Assembly (NCBI GenBank): GCA_036675565.1
Contig: JAKFER010000104.1
Span: 1-54,610 of the forward strand
DNA length: 54,610 bases
Direction of reading: 5' to 3'
From: JACCYQ01 sp036675565
GTDB taxonomy: Bacteria; Bacteroidota; Bacteroidia; Chitinophagales; Chitinophagaceae
Below, one piece after another: positions 8,888 to 18,800 of the stretch. The position numbers and the translations under genes were made by a program. Positions within the stretch are counted from its first letter, which is position 1. Every line of letters starts with the position of its first letter. The notes under the pieces were generated by a model. That model ran no database searches. It was given only the letters and a program-made list of their open reading frames with translations, and was not told the DNA's origin.

Positions 8888-9466
8888 TTATTTTTTTGCC
8901 ATATCGAACTTCCTGAATATGGACCTGACACCTGCATCAACCTCCTTGCTCATCATTCTTCCGCTCTGTATTTCTGTCGTTGTCCAGCCCTGCCAAACCG
9001 TTTTGTCTGTTTTTGCTTCAATCATTGTAACGGTTAATGTACCTTCCCTGACGGGTGTTTCATAACTATCATATCCAAGGAATTGAGGAGGATAATAAAT
9101 GGTACCATACCTGCGGGTATATGGATTATAATAAACCCTCGTATAAGGTCTTGTATAAACAGGTTCTGTTTCCTGTTTAACATTTCTTTCTACCAAGACA
9201 TCATAACTTAAAAGTACATCCGGGTTTTCTTCAACCAATCGCCACCCATTTTTTGACAACTCCTGGTTTACGGCTGTCTGTACCCGTTCGTTAGCAATGG
9301 CAGATGCATTTACATTTTGTGAGTCCTTTTTAATCCAGGAAAAAGTTTGGTACTTCGTAAAATCTGTATTTTCATCTTTTTCAATGTAAGCCGTTGACGC
9401 ACATCCAACCAATACCAGGCTGGAAATGGCAAACAGGCCAAAAATGATTGCTTTCATTTGTTTCAT
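8888..9466 (-). CDS. DUF4136 domain lipoprotein
   Basis: The 192-residue protein has a lipoprotein signal (LVLVGCAS, lipidated Cys near residue 22). The DUF4136 pattern follows: YIEKDENTDFTKYQTFSWIK, then NERVQTAVNQELSKNGWRLVEENPDVLLSYDV, and a C-terminal TLTVTMIEAKTDKTVWQGW. A Tyr/Arg/Pro-rich loop lies in the middle (YTRPYTRVYYNPYTRRYG). Such proteins are outer-membrane lipoproteins of unknown function, sometimes stress-induced. A nested inverted repeat at 9485-9524 lies just upstream and may be regulatory. A terminator follows. Confidence 0.88.
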   Translation of the reverse strand: MKQMKAIIFGLFAISSLVLVGCASTAYIEKDENTDFTKYQTFSWIKKDSQNVNASAIANERVQTAVNQELSKNGWRLVEENPDVLLSYDVLVERNVKQETEPVYTRPYTRVYYNPYTRRYGTIYYPPQFLGYDSYETPVREGTLTVTMIEAKTDKTVWQGWTTTEIQSGRMMSKEVDAGVRSIFRKFDMAKK

Positions 9467-9484
9467 AATACACTCCTTTTTATT

Positions 9485-9524
9485 GTAGACGATATTATTG
9501 CAGCAATAATTGTACTTAGTCTAC
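9485..9524. promoter_or_regulatory. Nested inverted repeat upstream of the DUF4136 gene
   Basis: The inner perfect dyad ATTATTGC-A-GCAATAAT (9494-9510) is flanked by GTAGAC (9485-9490) and GTCTAC (9519-9524). It starts about 20 nt before the start codon. Protein-binding operator or leader structure is inferred from position only. Confidence 0.4.
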
Positions 9525-9604
9525 TAAGGGTTTGTGAAAATTATACCTGTCGTATTTTATATATTTAATGTGAGAATATGTTATTGAATATTAAGCATTA
9601 TAAT

Positions 9605-11008
9605 TTAACCTAGTCCGGTTTCATAATGCAGTTCCGGGATTTCAATATCTGTAAACCCTTTTTTCACTAATCGTTCTTTAAAATCTTGTTGCACATCATA
9701 TTCTCCATGTACTAAAAACATTCTTTGAACTTGTTTGTGATCCTGGCAGGCTAACCATTGATAAAGATCCTCGTAATCTCCGTGTGCACTCATGCTTCTT
9801 ATCGATCCAATTTCAGCATGCACTTCGTGACGAACACCAAAAATACCTACTTCTTTTGCACCACTTAATAATCTTGCACCCAGTGAATCTGGTTCACAAT
9901 ACCCGGTCATTAAGATGGTGTTGCGACTATTCTCAATATTATTCCTGATGTGATGCTTTACACGTCCAGCATCCGCCATCCCACTGGCAGAAATGATCAC
10001 GCAAGGTTCATCATAAAAATTCAACAATTTGGACTGCTCTACACTGCGGATAAATTTCAGACCCTTAAAATGAAATGGATCTTCATCAACCGACAAAATC
10101 TTTTGAATATGCCGGTTAAAATTTTCAGGAAAACTCTTCATCATTTCCGTGGCTTCAATACTTAGTGGACTATCTACAAAATAAGTTATTTCCGGAAGCC
10201 GGTTTTCCAGTTCAAGTTGGTTGAGTGCAAATAAAATTTCCTGTGTTCTTCCCACACTGAAAGCGGGCATGATGAGTTTTCCCTTTTTCTCCAGACAGGC
10301 TTTCTCAATCCATTTTAAAATAATATCAGGAGTGGTCAGGTGCAGATCGTGAAGGCTGTTTCCATATGTGGATTCCATGATAATAAAATCGGCCTGCGGA
10401 AATGTCTGTGGCGATTTCAGGATCACATCGCGATAACGTCCAACATCACCACTGAATGTTAACGTTTGAATTTTGCCACCGTCATTGATCTTTAAATGCA
10501 CACATGCACTTCCGATAATATGCCCGGCATCCGTATACAATAATTCTACTTCGGGTAATATTTCAACCCACTCTCCATACTCTACGGGCTTAAAAAAGCC
10601 AAATGACCGTTGTGCATCTTCCAGGGTATAAAGCGGTTTTACAAATGGCTGCTCCTTTAACGCCCGTCTTTTGTTCGTGTATTTCACTTCATCTTCCTGT
10701 ATGCCTGCGGAATCTTCCAGCAGGATGGTAGTTAATGCCTTAGTTGCAGTAGTGCAAAATATTTTTCCTTTAAAACCTTCCTTAACCAATTTTGGAATTA
10801 AACCACTGTGATCAATATGCGCATGAGATAAAACCATAACATCAATGGAAGTTGGATCAAATCCAAAATGCCGGTTCAATGCATCTGTTTCTTTACCCAT
10901 ACCCTGGAACAATCCGCAATCCAGCAGGATCTTCTTACCATTTTTTAAAGTAACGATGTGCTTCGACCCCGTTACGCAACGGGCTGCACCATGGAAAGCA
11001 ATCTTCAT
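9605..11008 (-). CDS. Metallo-beta-lactamase / beta-CASP family RNA-processing hydrolase
   Basis: The 467-residue protein has the MBL zinc motif SHAHIDHSG (residues 61-69), the second ligand region TDAGHIIGSACVHL, and GDVGRYRDVIL. Beta-CASP motifs follow: ESTYGNSLHD, then IISASGMADAGRVKHH and a C-terminal SAHGDYEDL. This is the architecture of the bacterial/archaeal CPSF73-like exonuclease family (often annotated mRNA 3'-end processing factor). It has no signal peptide, so it should be cytosolic. It is upstream of the DUF4136 gene on the same strand but separated by about 140 nt. The specific RNA substrate cannot be deduced. Confidence 0.9.
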   Translation of the reverse strand: MKIAFHGAARCVTGSKHIVTLKNGKKILLDCGLFQGMGKETDALNRHFGFDPTSIDVMVLSHAHIDHSGLIPKLVKEGFKGKIFCTTATKALTTILLEDSAGIQEDEVKYTNKRRALKEQPFVKPLYTLEDAQRSFGFFKPVEYGEWVEILPEVELLYTDAGHIIGSACVHLKINDGGKIQTLTFSGDVGRYRDVILKSPQTFPQADFIIMESTYGNSLHDLHLTTPDIILKWIEKACLEKKGKLIMPAFSVGRTQEILFALNQLELENRLPEITYFVDSPLSIEATEMMKSFPENFNRHIQKILSVDEDPFHFKGLKFIRSVEQSKLLNFYDEPCVIISASGMADAGRVKHHIRNNIENSRNTILMTGYCEPDSLGARLLSGAKEVGIFGVRHEVHAEIGSIRSMSAHGDYEDLYQWLACQDHKQVQRMFLVHGEYDVQQDFKERLVKKGFTDIEIPELHYETGLG

Positions 11009-11171
11009 ATGTTTATTTTTATTTTTATTTTTTTAGTCATATGGAATTCGCCAAATAATCATCCTTGTTGGTATGCGATAGCTTATGGCTCATTTCATGA
11101 TGATTAAATTGAAATTGGTGAAATGATATCAGGGTAAATTACATAATCTGCATGAAAGGATCATGCCTGGT

Positions 11172-11687
11172 TTATGATTTTCGCTTGAACGACCAGGTTA
11201 TGGTAAATTCTGCAACTTTTTCGCCTGCGATATTTTTACCAATAGAGTCCACACTAATTTGTTGGGGATCTCCTGTGGCATAAGCTGTTTGTATAACTTC
11301 TTTTATTCTTTTTCCATCTGAACAGGTAAATAAAGTTTTGCCGGTGGCTTTTTTGAAAAAACGACCTTCCACTTTTGTAACCAGCATGGAAACTTTTGGA
11401 TTGAGTCCATAAACATGCGCCATGGCAAGTATGCCAGTGCTCATTTCTGCAGCCATACTTAAACAAGCAAAATAAGTAGAACGGAAAGGATTGGTTGAAA
11501 ACCATTTGTATGGGACCGTCACCAAACAGGCATTTTCATCAGCCTGCTTAACCCGCACGCCGGAAAAAAATGCACTGGGCAACTTCTTTAATAAAAAAAG
11601 CCTGAATTTAATAGGGTTATGTATAATCCGGAAAAAAGTTTGTGCATTACTGTTAGTTTTTTCAATTTCTCCAGATTGTAAATTCAT
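11172..11687 (-). CDS. DUF4442 (hotdog-fold) protein
   Basis: The 171-residue protein fits DUF4442, a hotdog-fold group related to acyl-CoA thioesterases. The core motif reads NPFRSTYFACLSMAAEMSTG, followed by AHVYGLNPKVSMLVTKVEG and a C-terminal beta strand EFTITWSFK. No signal peptide is present. The family lacks a confirmed activity. The gene is monocistronic or loosely linked to the MBL gene downstream; there is no strong terminator on either side. Confidence 0.82.
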   Translation of the reverse strand: MNLQSGEIEKTNSNAQTFFRIIHNPIKFRLFLLKKLPSAFFSGVRVKQADENACLVTVPYKWFSTNPFRSTYFACLSMAAEMSTGILAMAHVYGLNPKVSMLVTKVEGRFFKKATGKTLFTCSDGKRIKEVIQTAYATGDPQQISVDSIGKNIAGEKVAEFTITWSFKRKS

Positions 11688-11761
11688 TCATTAAAATTTG
11701 AATGGCATGATGGTTACAAAACATCTATACTAAAACATATACAGGAAGCCAGTTCATTACA

Positions 11762-12976
11762 TTATATTACTTCCACCTGGTTTCTTAACAGGTCTTCAAA
11801 TTCATCTCTTTTCCTGATTAGCATTGCCTTACCATCTTTAAATAAAACTTCGGCTGGCTTAAACCGGGAATTATAATTTGATGACATTTCGAAACCGTAT
11901 GCACCTGCATTATAAAAAACGAGGTAATCACCCTCCTTTACTTCATTTAATTTTCTATCCCATGCAAAGGTGTCTGTTTCACAAATATTCCCTACCACGG
12001 TATAAATTCTTTCAGAACCTTTTGGATTGGATATGTTTTCAATATGGTGGTAGGCTTCGTAAAACATGGGGCGTATCAAATGATTAAATCCACTGTTAAC
12101 ACCCACAAAAACAGTTGCAGTAGTTTGTTTGATTACGTTTGCTTTTACAATAAAATAACCAGCTTCGCTCACCAGGTATTTACCCGGTTCAAACCAAACT
12201 TCAATTTTATTTCCTGTTTCTTTTTCGTATTGATGAAAAGCCTCTCCCACTTTTTTTCCCAATAATTCTACATCGGTTGTAACATCATCATGATCATAAG
12301 GCACTTTAAATCCACTTCCTAAATCAATGAATGAAAGATCCGGGAAATGCCTCGCCAGGTCAAACATCACTTCCAGTCCTTGTAAAAAAACACTTACGTC
12401 CTTTATATCACTACCGGTATGCATGTGAATGCCTTTCACTTTTAACTTGGTAGATTTTACAATGCGTTCAATATGTCGCATTTGGTGAACACTGATACCA
12501 AACTTACTGTCAATATGCCCGGTCGAAATTTTATAATTACCACCACCCATGATATGTGGGTTGAAGCGTATACAAATCGGGTAACTGCTTCCATACCGGT
12601 TACCAAATTGTTCAAGAATTGAAATGTTATCAATATTCAGGTTCACACCAATTTCTTTGGCTTCCTGTATCTCTGAAAAATCAACCGAGTTGGGCGTAAA
12701 CAAAATATTTTCAGGTATAAACCCTGCACGCAAACCGAGTTTCACTTCATTGATGCTGACGCAATCTAACCCTGCGCCCAATTGGTGCATGTATTTTAAT
12801 ATATTGATATTGCTTAAAGCTTTACAGGCATAAAAGAATCGGGCATTGGTACTTTTAAATGCATGTTGTAAAATTTCAAACTGCGTTTTTATTTTTTCTG
12901 CATGATATACATACAAAGGGGTTCCAAATTCGTTGGCCAGGCCAATCAGTTGTTTGTGGGTTAATTTTTCTGACAT
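11762..12976 (-). CDS. lysA: Diaminopimelate decarboxylase
   Basis: The 404-residue PLP enzyme decarboxylates meso-diaminopimelate to L-lysine. The PLP-binding lysine is in FFYACKALSN (Lys52). HMHTGSDIKD, DLGSGFKVPY, the PLP phosphate site WFEPGKYLVSEAG, and the CETD active-site motif are present. Length is a little short for the family but complete. A -7-like TATCTTCG element (12981-12988) ends only 4 nt before the start codon, so the mRNA could be leaderless. It is separated from scpB by a terminator hairpin. Confidence 0.95.
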   Translation of the reverse strand: MSEKLTHKQLIGLANEFGTPLYVYHAEKIKTQFEILQHAFKSTNARFFYACKALSNINILKYMHQLGAGLDCVSINEVKLGLRAGFIPENILFTPNSVDFSEIQEAKEIGVNLNIDNISILEQFGNRYGSSYPICIRFNPHIMGGGNYKISTGHIDSKFGISVHQMRHIERIVKSTKLKVKGIHMHTGSDIKDVSVFLQGLEVMFDLARHFPDLSFIDLGSGFKVPYDHDDVTTDVELLGKKVGEAFHQYEKETGNKIEVWFEPGKYLVSEAGYFIVKANVIKQTTATVFVGVNSGFNHLIRPMFYEAYHHIENISNPKGSERIYTVVGNICETDTFAWDRKLNEVKEGDYLVFYNAGAYGFEMSSNYNSRFKPAEVLFKDGKAMLIRKRDEFEDLLRNQVEVI

Positions 12977-12988
12977 CGGTCGAAGATA
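12976..12988 (-). promoter_or_regulatory. Putative lysA promoter at the start codon
   Basis: TATCTTCG (12981-12988, minus) matches the Bacteroidota -7 element except for C in place of the second-last T. Only 4 nt separate it from the ATG. No TTG at the ideal -33 distance was found. Confidence 0.35.
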
Positions 12989-12995
12989 TTAATTA

Positions 12996-13030
12996 AAAAA
13001 ATGCCATAATTCTTTTTGAACTATGGCATT
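12996..13030 (-). terminator. Rho-independent terminator after scpB
   Basis: On the minus strand AATGCCATA (13022-13030), a 13-nt loop and TATGGCATT (13000-13008) are followed by TTTTTTAATT. It lies about 25 nt past the scpB stop. Confidence 0.78.
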
Positions 13031-13054
13031 AGAATTTAAAAAGTTTTCATGAAA

Positions 13055-13753
13055 TCAGTCCTGGTCCGGCTCATCATTGTTTTCAATTAATTCGCCATCC
13101 TCGGATACTGCCATTAACGTTTTCTCGTCTTCATCGGGGGAGGGGTCTATGGGGTTTTCCAATTCAGTTTCGCTATGATTTATAATAGTGGGCTCAATCA
13201 TTTGCTCCGCTAATACTTCTTTAATTTTTGGCAGATCATCGGCACTGTTAATGCCAAAATAATCCATAAAATTCTTAGAAGTGGAATACACTAACGGATG
13301 TCCCGGCAATTTCTCATTTCGTCCACTAATTATGATTAATTCTTTCTCTAATAATTTCTGAACTGTGTAATCGCTGTTGACTCCTCTTATTGCTTCAATC
13401 TCCCCTTTTGTAATCGGTTGTTTATAAGCAATGATCGCCAGGGTTTCAAGAGCTGCCGCTGAAAGTCTTTTCAAAAACTTTTCACCATTTAATTGCGCTA
13501 CGGTTTTGTGAAACTCCTTCTTGGTTAAGAACTGCCATCCACCTCCACTCATTTTCACTTCAAAGGGATAAAATTCGGAATCATATTTTTCAACAATTCC
13601 TTCCATAGCTGCCTCTACCTGGTCTAACAAAATCTTTTCTTCCATAAAACCAAATGCATTGTTGATCAGTTCCGTGATCTCAAGATTGGTTAATGGTTTT
13701 TCACTGGCAAATATTAATGATTCAATATGAGGTATAAGGTTGGTAATTTCCAT
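13055..13753 (-). CDS. scpB: Segregation and condensation protein B
   Basis: The 232-residue protein matches ScpB, the winged-helix partner of ScpA and SMC in the bacterial condensin complex. Visible signatures are IESLIFASEKPLT at the N-terminus, RLSAAALETLAIIAYKQPITKGEIEAIRGV, KLLEKELIIISGR and PLVYSTSKNFMDYFGI. The last 45 residues form an acidic tail (many D and E), common in Bacteroidota homologues. No scpA is present in the window. A terminator separates it from lysA downstream; atpG ends about 100 nt upstream. Confidence 0.95.
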   Translation of the reverse strand: MEITNLIPHIESLIFASEKPLTNLEITELINNAFGFMEEKILLDQVEAAMEGIVEKYDSEFYPFEVKMSGGGWQFLTKKEFHKTVAQLNGEKFLKRLSAAALETLAIIAYKQPITKGEIEAIRGVNSDYTVQKLLEKELIIISGRNEKLPGHPLVYSTSKNFMDYFGINSADDLPKIKEVLAEQMIEPTIINHSETELENPIDPSPDEDEKTLMAVSEDGELIENNDEPDQD

Positions 13754-13852
13754 AATTCACGATTAAAGCCTGCCATATTTCCTGGCTACCTGTTGCAAGC
13801 TTCCTCTTTTTTCCTTTACATCAAAATGTAGTTTCTCACAATGTGGAAAACC

Positions 13853-14734
13853 TTAACCTTCCTGTAAAGCTGCGGCACCGCTAACGATCTCGGTAAGTTC
13901 TGTAGTGATGGCAGCCTGGCGGGCACGGTTGTATGAAATTCTGAGTGAACGCAATAATTCATTAGCGTTTTCACTCGCCTTATCCATGGCCGTCATCCTG
14001 GCTCCGTGCTCTGAAGCATTGGAATCCAGGACGGCTTTATATAATTGTGTATTTAAAATCTTTGGCATTAATTCGGCAACCAGTTCTGAACGATCTGGCT
14101 CGAAAATGAAATCAGCCTGCACATTTCCCTGCTTTTCTACTTTAGGGATTGGCAGAAAACGCTCCACTTTAAATCGCTGTGTTGCGGCATTTTTAAATTC
14201 ACTGTAAACAATTTCCACCACATCAAACTGCTTTTCCTCGTAAGCCTTCATTGCAGCTTTGGAAGCAACCTGTACATTTTCAAAAGTGAGATTCAGGAAG
14301 ATATCTTTATAATCTGCAGATGTTGTGTATTTATTTTTGGTAAAATGTTCATAGCCTTTCTTACCCATATTCCAGATGGTTACTTTCCCTTTACTGTATT
14401 GGGTAGAATACTTTTCATTAATAACCGATTTGGCTGCTTTGATCAGGTTGGCGTTAAATGCACCAGCCAAACCGCGGTCGGAAGTAATTACAATGAGTAA
14501 AACATTTTCAATGGGTCTTTCAGCTGCTAATTTCATTCCCACCTCTCCTTCGCCACTACTGATAATGTTGCTCAACATTTCCTGCAACTTGTTAGCATAT
14601 GGACGCATTTGTAAAATCGCATCCTGGGCCCTTCTCAATTTAGCCGCACTTACCATTTTCATGGCCTTTGTGATCTGCTGTGTACTTTGAACTGATTTTA
14701 TCCGGTTACGAACTTCTTTTAACTGACCTGCCAT
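13853..14734 (-). CDS. atpG: ATP synthase F1 gamma subunit
   Basis: The protein from the Met at 14734 is 293 residues, normal for AtpG. I prefer this start over the in-frame Met at 14797, because MAGQLKEVRNRIKSVQSTQQITKAMKMVSAAKL is the family N-terminus and the extra 21 residues are unlike it. The C-terminal helix (ASENANELLRSLRISYNRARQAAITTELTEIV) is the rotor coiled coil. The gamma subunit is the central stalk that rotates inside the alpha/beta hexamer. Unusually, no other ATP-synthase gene lies next to it: upstream is a lipoprotein gene and downstream is scpB. Confidence 0.97.
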   Translation of the reverse strand: MAGQLKEVRNRIKSVQSTQQITKAMKMVSAAKLRRAQDAILQMRPYANKLQEMLSNIISSGEGEVGMKLAAERPIENVLLIVITSDRGLAGAFNANLIKAAKSVINEKYSTQYSKGKVTIWNMGKKGYEHFTKNKYTTSADYKDIFLNLTFENVQVASKAAMKAYEEKQFDVVEIVYSEFKNAATQRFKVERFLPIPKVEKQGNVQADFIFEPDRSELVAELMPKILNTQLYKAVLDSNASEHGARMTAMDKASENANELLRSLRISYNRARQAAITTELTEIVSGAAALQEG

Positions 14735-14847
14735 TTTGATGTTTTTTGCTGGATTGTTGCACGGACAGCCTATTAAAGGCTTCCAAATTGGCCGCAAAAG
14801 TAGCTGAAATGGCTAAATATTTCAAATAGATTTTAAAATTTAAATCC

Positions 14848-15540
14848 CTAATCTGTTAATATAAATTCCCTTTGCAAACCATAGCTGATAAGCAATTGCC
14901 CTCCCTGGCGGGGTGAATTCTTCAATTTTTTACTTTCTTCTTTATGAAGTTGCAGTACAACAGGGCCATTGGTCACTTCAGATAATCTTTCCATGGGAAT
15001 TGAAAGCACTCCTTTTCGAACGGTATCAAGCCTGTTTAGATCATTACTTAAAAAAGCCGTGTCAGTCATAATGATGGCAACCCTGTCATTATCTGCCAAT
15101 CCATCCAGTTCAAGCTTAAAGTTTTTTCGACTGATAGTGGCAGGTAATTCATTTTTTAATGAAAAAGGCTGAAAATAAAAGGTTTCAGTGTATTCCCTAC
15201 CGGACGGTGCCCTGAATAATACGGTATGTTCACCCGTAAATTGATTCAGAGGCAACATTATCTCATAAAAAGTACCCGCCATCCTGGCACTATCAGCGGC
15301 AATTTCCAAACCATCAAAAGTTAGCATAACGGTTTTGCTCAAAGCCACCGGATCCCCATCCAGCCCATCTTCTCTAAACCGGAAAAGGCAGCTAACCATT
15401 TCGCGACCTTCTTCGGCGGTTACAGAATAATCAAAAAACAATGAATCCGTTCGCTTTTCGGCAGTGGTATTGTCTTCATTTTTGCAAGCTGTAATTCCAA
15501 CCAAAATAAAAAGCAAGTATAAATAACGCCATTTGTCCAT
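14848..15540 (-). CDS. Lipoprotein of unknown function
   Basis: The start at 15540 (MDKWRYLYLLF) is chosen because it opens a lipoprotein signal with lipobox GITAC (Cys about residue 19). The 230-residue product has a predicted beta-rich body and no catalytic motif I recognise. It sits upstream of atpG on the same strand and divergently from secA. A periplasm-facing lipoprotein is inferred from the signal only. Confidence 0.7.
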   Translation of the reverse strand: MDKWRYLYLLFILVGITACKNEDNTTAEKRTDSLFFDYSVTAEEGREMVSCLFRFREDGLDGDPVALSKTVMLTFDGLEIAADSARMAGTFYEIMLPLNQFTGEHTVLFRAPSGREYTETFYFQPFSLKNELPATISRKNFKLELDGLADNDRVAIIMTDTAFLSNDLNRLDTVRKGVLSIPMERLSEVTNGPVVLQLHKEESKKLKNSPRQGGQLLISYGLQREFILTD

Positions 15541-15694
15541 AACATTAAAGTACGGAAATTTTAAAGGTTTTATAATCAATTTTGAGGAGGAACGTTATAA
15601 AAAGACACCTCTTTAAAAGCTTTCAATATGTTTATTTTTCACAAATTCTTTGCTTCGAAACCGACACAATCCACCTTGCTGATGTTGAATATGT

Positions 15695-15702
15695 TATCTT
15701 TG
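15695..15702 (+). promoter_or_regulatory. Putative secA promoter (-7 element)
   Basis: TATCTTTG matches TAnnTTTG. A TTG at 15676-15678 lies 16 nt upstream, shorter than the usual 19. The predicted leader is about 95 nt and AT-rich. Confidence 0.5.
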
Positions 15703-15800
15703 CCCTCCTGTCAAATTGGCTAATATTAATTATAGCATCGTATTTGACAAACAATCTTTTTATACAAACAAAACAGATATTTTCTGAAACATTTTAGTTT

Positions 15801-18800
15801 ATGAGTTTTATTTCCAAATTGTTTGGTGGAAACAAATCGGAGAAAGATGTTAGGATCGTCCGGCCCCTTGTTTCGGAGATCAATAAATACTTTGAGAGTT
15901 ACCAGTCTTTATCCAATGATGATTTACGTTCAAAAACCCAGGAGTTCCGTCAAAGAATCAAAGACTACCTGGCAGATACAGATAAAGAGATCGTCAGTAA
16001 AAACCAGGAAGCAGAAAATCTTGTCTTTAACGACTTAAACGGCAGAGATGCTCTTTACCAGCAGGTTGATAAATTAAAGAAAAAGCGGGATGATCAGATT
16101 GAAGAGATCCTGAACAAAATTTTGCCTGAGGCATTTGCGGTAGTCAAAGAAACAGCCCGCAGGTTTAAGGAAAATACAGAGATTACTTCAAAAGCAACTG
16201 ACCTTGACCGTGATCTCAGCGTAAAAAAAGATTATATCACCATTGATGGGGATAAAGCAACCTACAAAAATACATGGACAGCAGGTGGTGGCACCATTAC
16301 CTGGAACATGGTTCATTATGATGTTCAGTTGATTGGTGGCATTGTTTTACACCAGGGAAAGATTGCTGAAATGGCAACAGGTGAAGGTAAAACGCTTGTT
16401 TCTACCTTACCTGCTTATCTCAATGCGTTAGCCGGTGAAGGTGTACACATCATTACCGTGAACGATTACCTGGCCCGTCGTGACCAGGAATGGAACGGAA
16501 CTATTTTTGAATGGCTTGGACTTCGGGTTGATTGTATTGATAAACATCAACCAAACAGTGAAGAACGTCGCCGCGCATACCAGGCTGATATTACCTACGG
16601 AACAAATAACGAATTTGGTTTTGATTATTTAAGAGATAATATGGTGCATTCACCCGAAGAAATGGTGCAAAGAAAGCATCATTATGCAATGGTGGATGAA
16701 GTGGATAGTGTATTGATAGATGATGCACGTACACCATTGATCATTTCAGGTCCGGTTCCAAAAGGAGATGATCAGCAATACCATATTTTAAAACCTCGTG
16801 TTCTGCAACTGGTCCAGGAGCAGGAAAAGATAGTGCGCAATGCCATGAACGAGGCAAAGAAAAATATCGCTGAAGGAAAAGATGATCCAAAAGAAGGTGG
16901 TTTACAATTGTTCCGTGCCTTTCGTGGTTTGCCAAAATATGGTCCGTTAATTAAATATTTAAGTGAACCAGGCATCAAGGTAAAAATGCAAAAGGCTGAA
17001 AATTTTTACCTCTCCGATCAGCAAAGGCAAATGCATATTGTGGATGAAGAGTTGCTTTTTCATATTGATGAAAAAACAAACTCCGTTGAATTAACGGACA
17101 AAGGTTTATCCATGATCACCAAAAGTGGTGAAGACCCTGAGTTTTTTGTGTTACCGGATATTGGTGTAAGGCTTTCTGAAATTGAAAAAAGTTCAGCAAG
17201 TGATGAAGAAAAACTTCAGCAAAAAGAATTGGTATTAAATGACTACTCTTCCAAAGCAGATCGTATCCATACCGTTCAACAATTATTAAAAGCATATTCA
17301 TTATTTGCAAAAGATGATGAATATGTGGTGATCGATGGTGCCGTTAAGATCGTTGATGAACAGACAGGACGTATCATGGAAGGCCGGCGATACAGTGATG
17401 GATTGCACCAGGCTATTGAAGCTAAGGAAAATGTAAAGATTGAAGCGGCTACACAAACCTATGCAACTATTACATTGCAGAATTTCTTCAGGATGTATCA
17501 TAAGCTGGCCGGTATGACGGGTACAGCCGAAACGGAAGCAGGTGAATTATGGAGCATTTACAAACTGGATGTGGTTACTATACCAACCAATATTCCAGTA
17601 ATCAGAATAGATACGCAGGACCTTGTTTACAAAACAAAAAGGGAAAAGTACAAAGCGGTTTTTGAAGAAATTGAAAACCTCCGTAATGCTGGTCGCCCGG
17701 TATTGGTGGGTACTACATCGGTTGAAGTAAGTGAATTACTCAGCAAGATGTTGCAGGTAAAAAAGATTCCGCATAATGTATTGAATGCAAAACAACACTC
17801 CCGTGAAGCGCAGGTTGTTGCAGAAGCGGGTATGCCAGGCGCTATAACCATTGCGACAAACATGGCGGGCCGTGGAACGGATATTAAACTGGGACCAGGT
17901 GTAAAAGAAGCTGGTGGTTTGGCCATTATTGGTACAGAACGCCATGAAAGCCGTCGTGTAGACAGGCAGTTGCGTGGTCGTGCCGGACGCCAGGGTGATC
18001 CCGGTTCTTCTCAATTTTTTGTTTCATTGGAAGATGATCTGATGCGAATGTTCGGAAGCGATCGTATTGCATCGCTGATGGATAAGTTGGGTTATAAAGA
18101 AGGAGAAGTGATCCAGCACAGTATGATCACCAAGAGCATCGAACGTGCCCAGAAAAAAGTAGAAGAAAACAACTTTGGTATTCGTAAACGTTTGCTTGAA
18201 TATGATGATGTAATGAATAAGCAGCGGACGGCCATTTATACCAAACGTAACCACGCATTATTTGGTGACAGGCTGGCGATGGATATTGACAATGCTTTTA
18301 TAGTAATGGCCGAAGGTGTTATCGCAAGCTTTCGTGAACAGGAAGATTTCGAAGGTTTCAAAATGTCATGCATCGTTAATTTTGGAATGGATACACAGAT
18401 CAGCGAAGAAGAATTTAAAAAGACGGATGTCAATTCGTTGATCGACAAATTGTATTATGAAGCAACAGAAAAATACCAGCAACATAAAAACAATTTGAAA
18501 CAGCAGGCTGTACCGGTATTTAAAAATATCAGCAAGCAACAAGGCAGTCATATTGAAAATGTAGTTGTTCCTTTTACGGATGGTCGCAAAGGTGTGAATG
18601 TTTTAACATCACTCAAAAAAACCATTGAAACCGAAGGCGCAGAACTGGTAAATGCATTAGAACGTTCCATTACTCTTTTGGTGATTGATGATACCTGGAA
18701 AGAGCATTTGCGTTCCATGGACGATTTGAAGCAAAGTGTTCAAACAGCATATCTTGAACAAAAAGATCCGTTGGTTATTTATAAAATGGAAGCTTTTAAT

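Noticed and set aside
15582..15797. Open frame of 71 codons upstream of secA on the plus strand
   Set aside because: It covers the putative secA promoter and leader and shows no recognisable protein feature.
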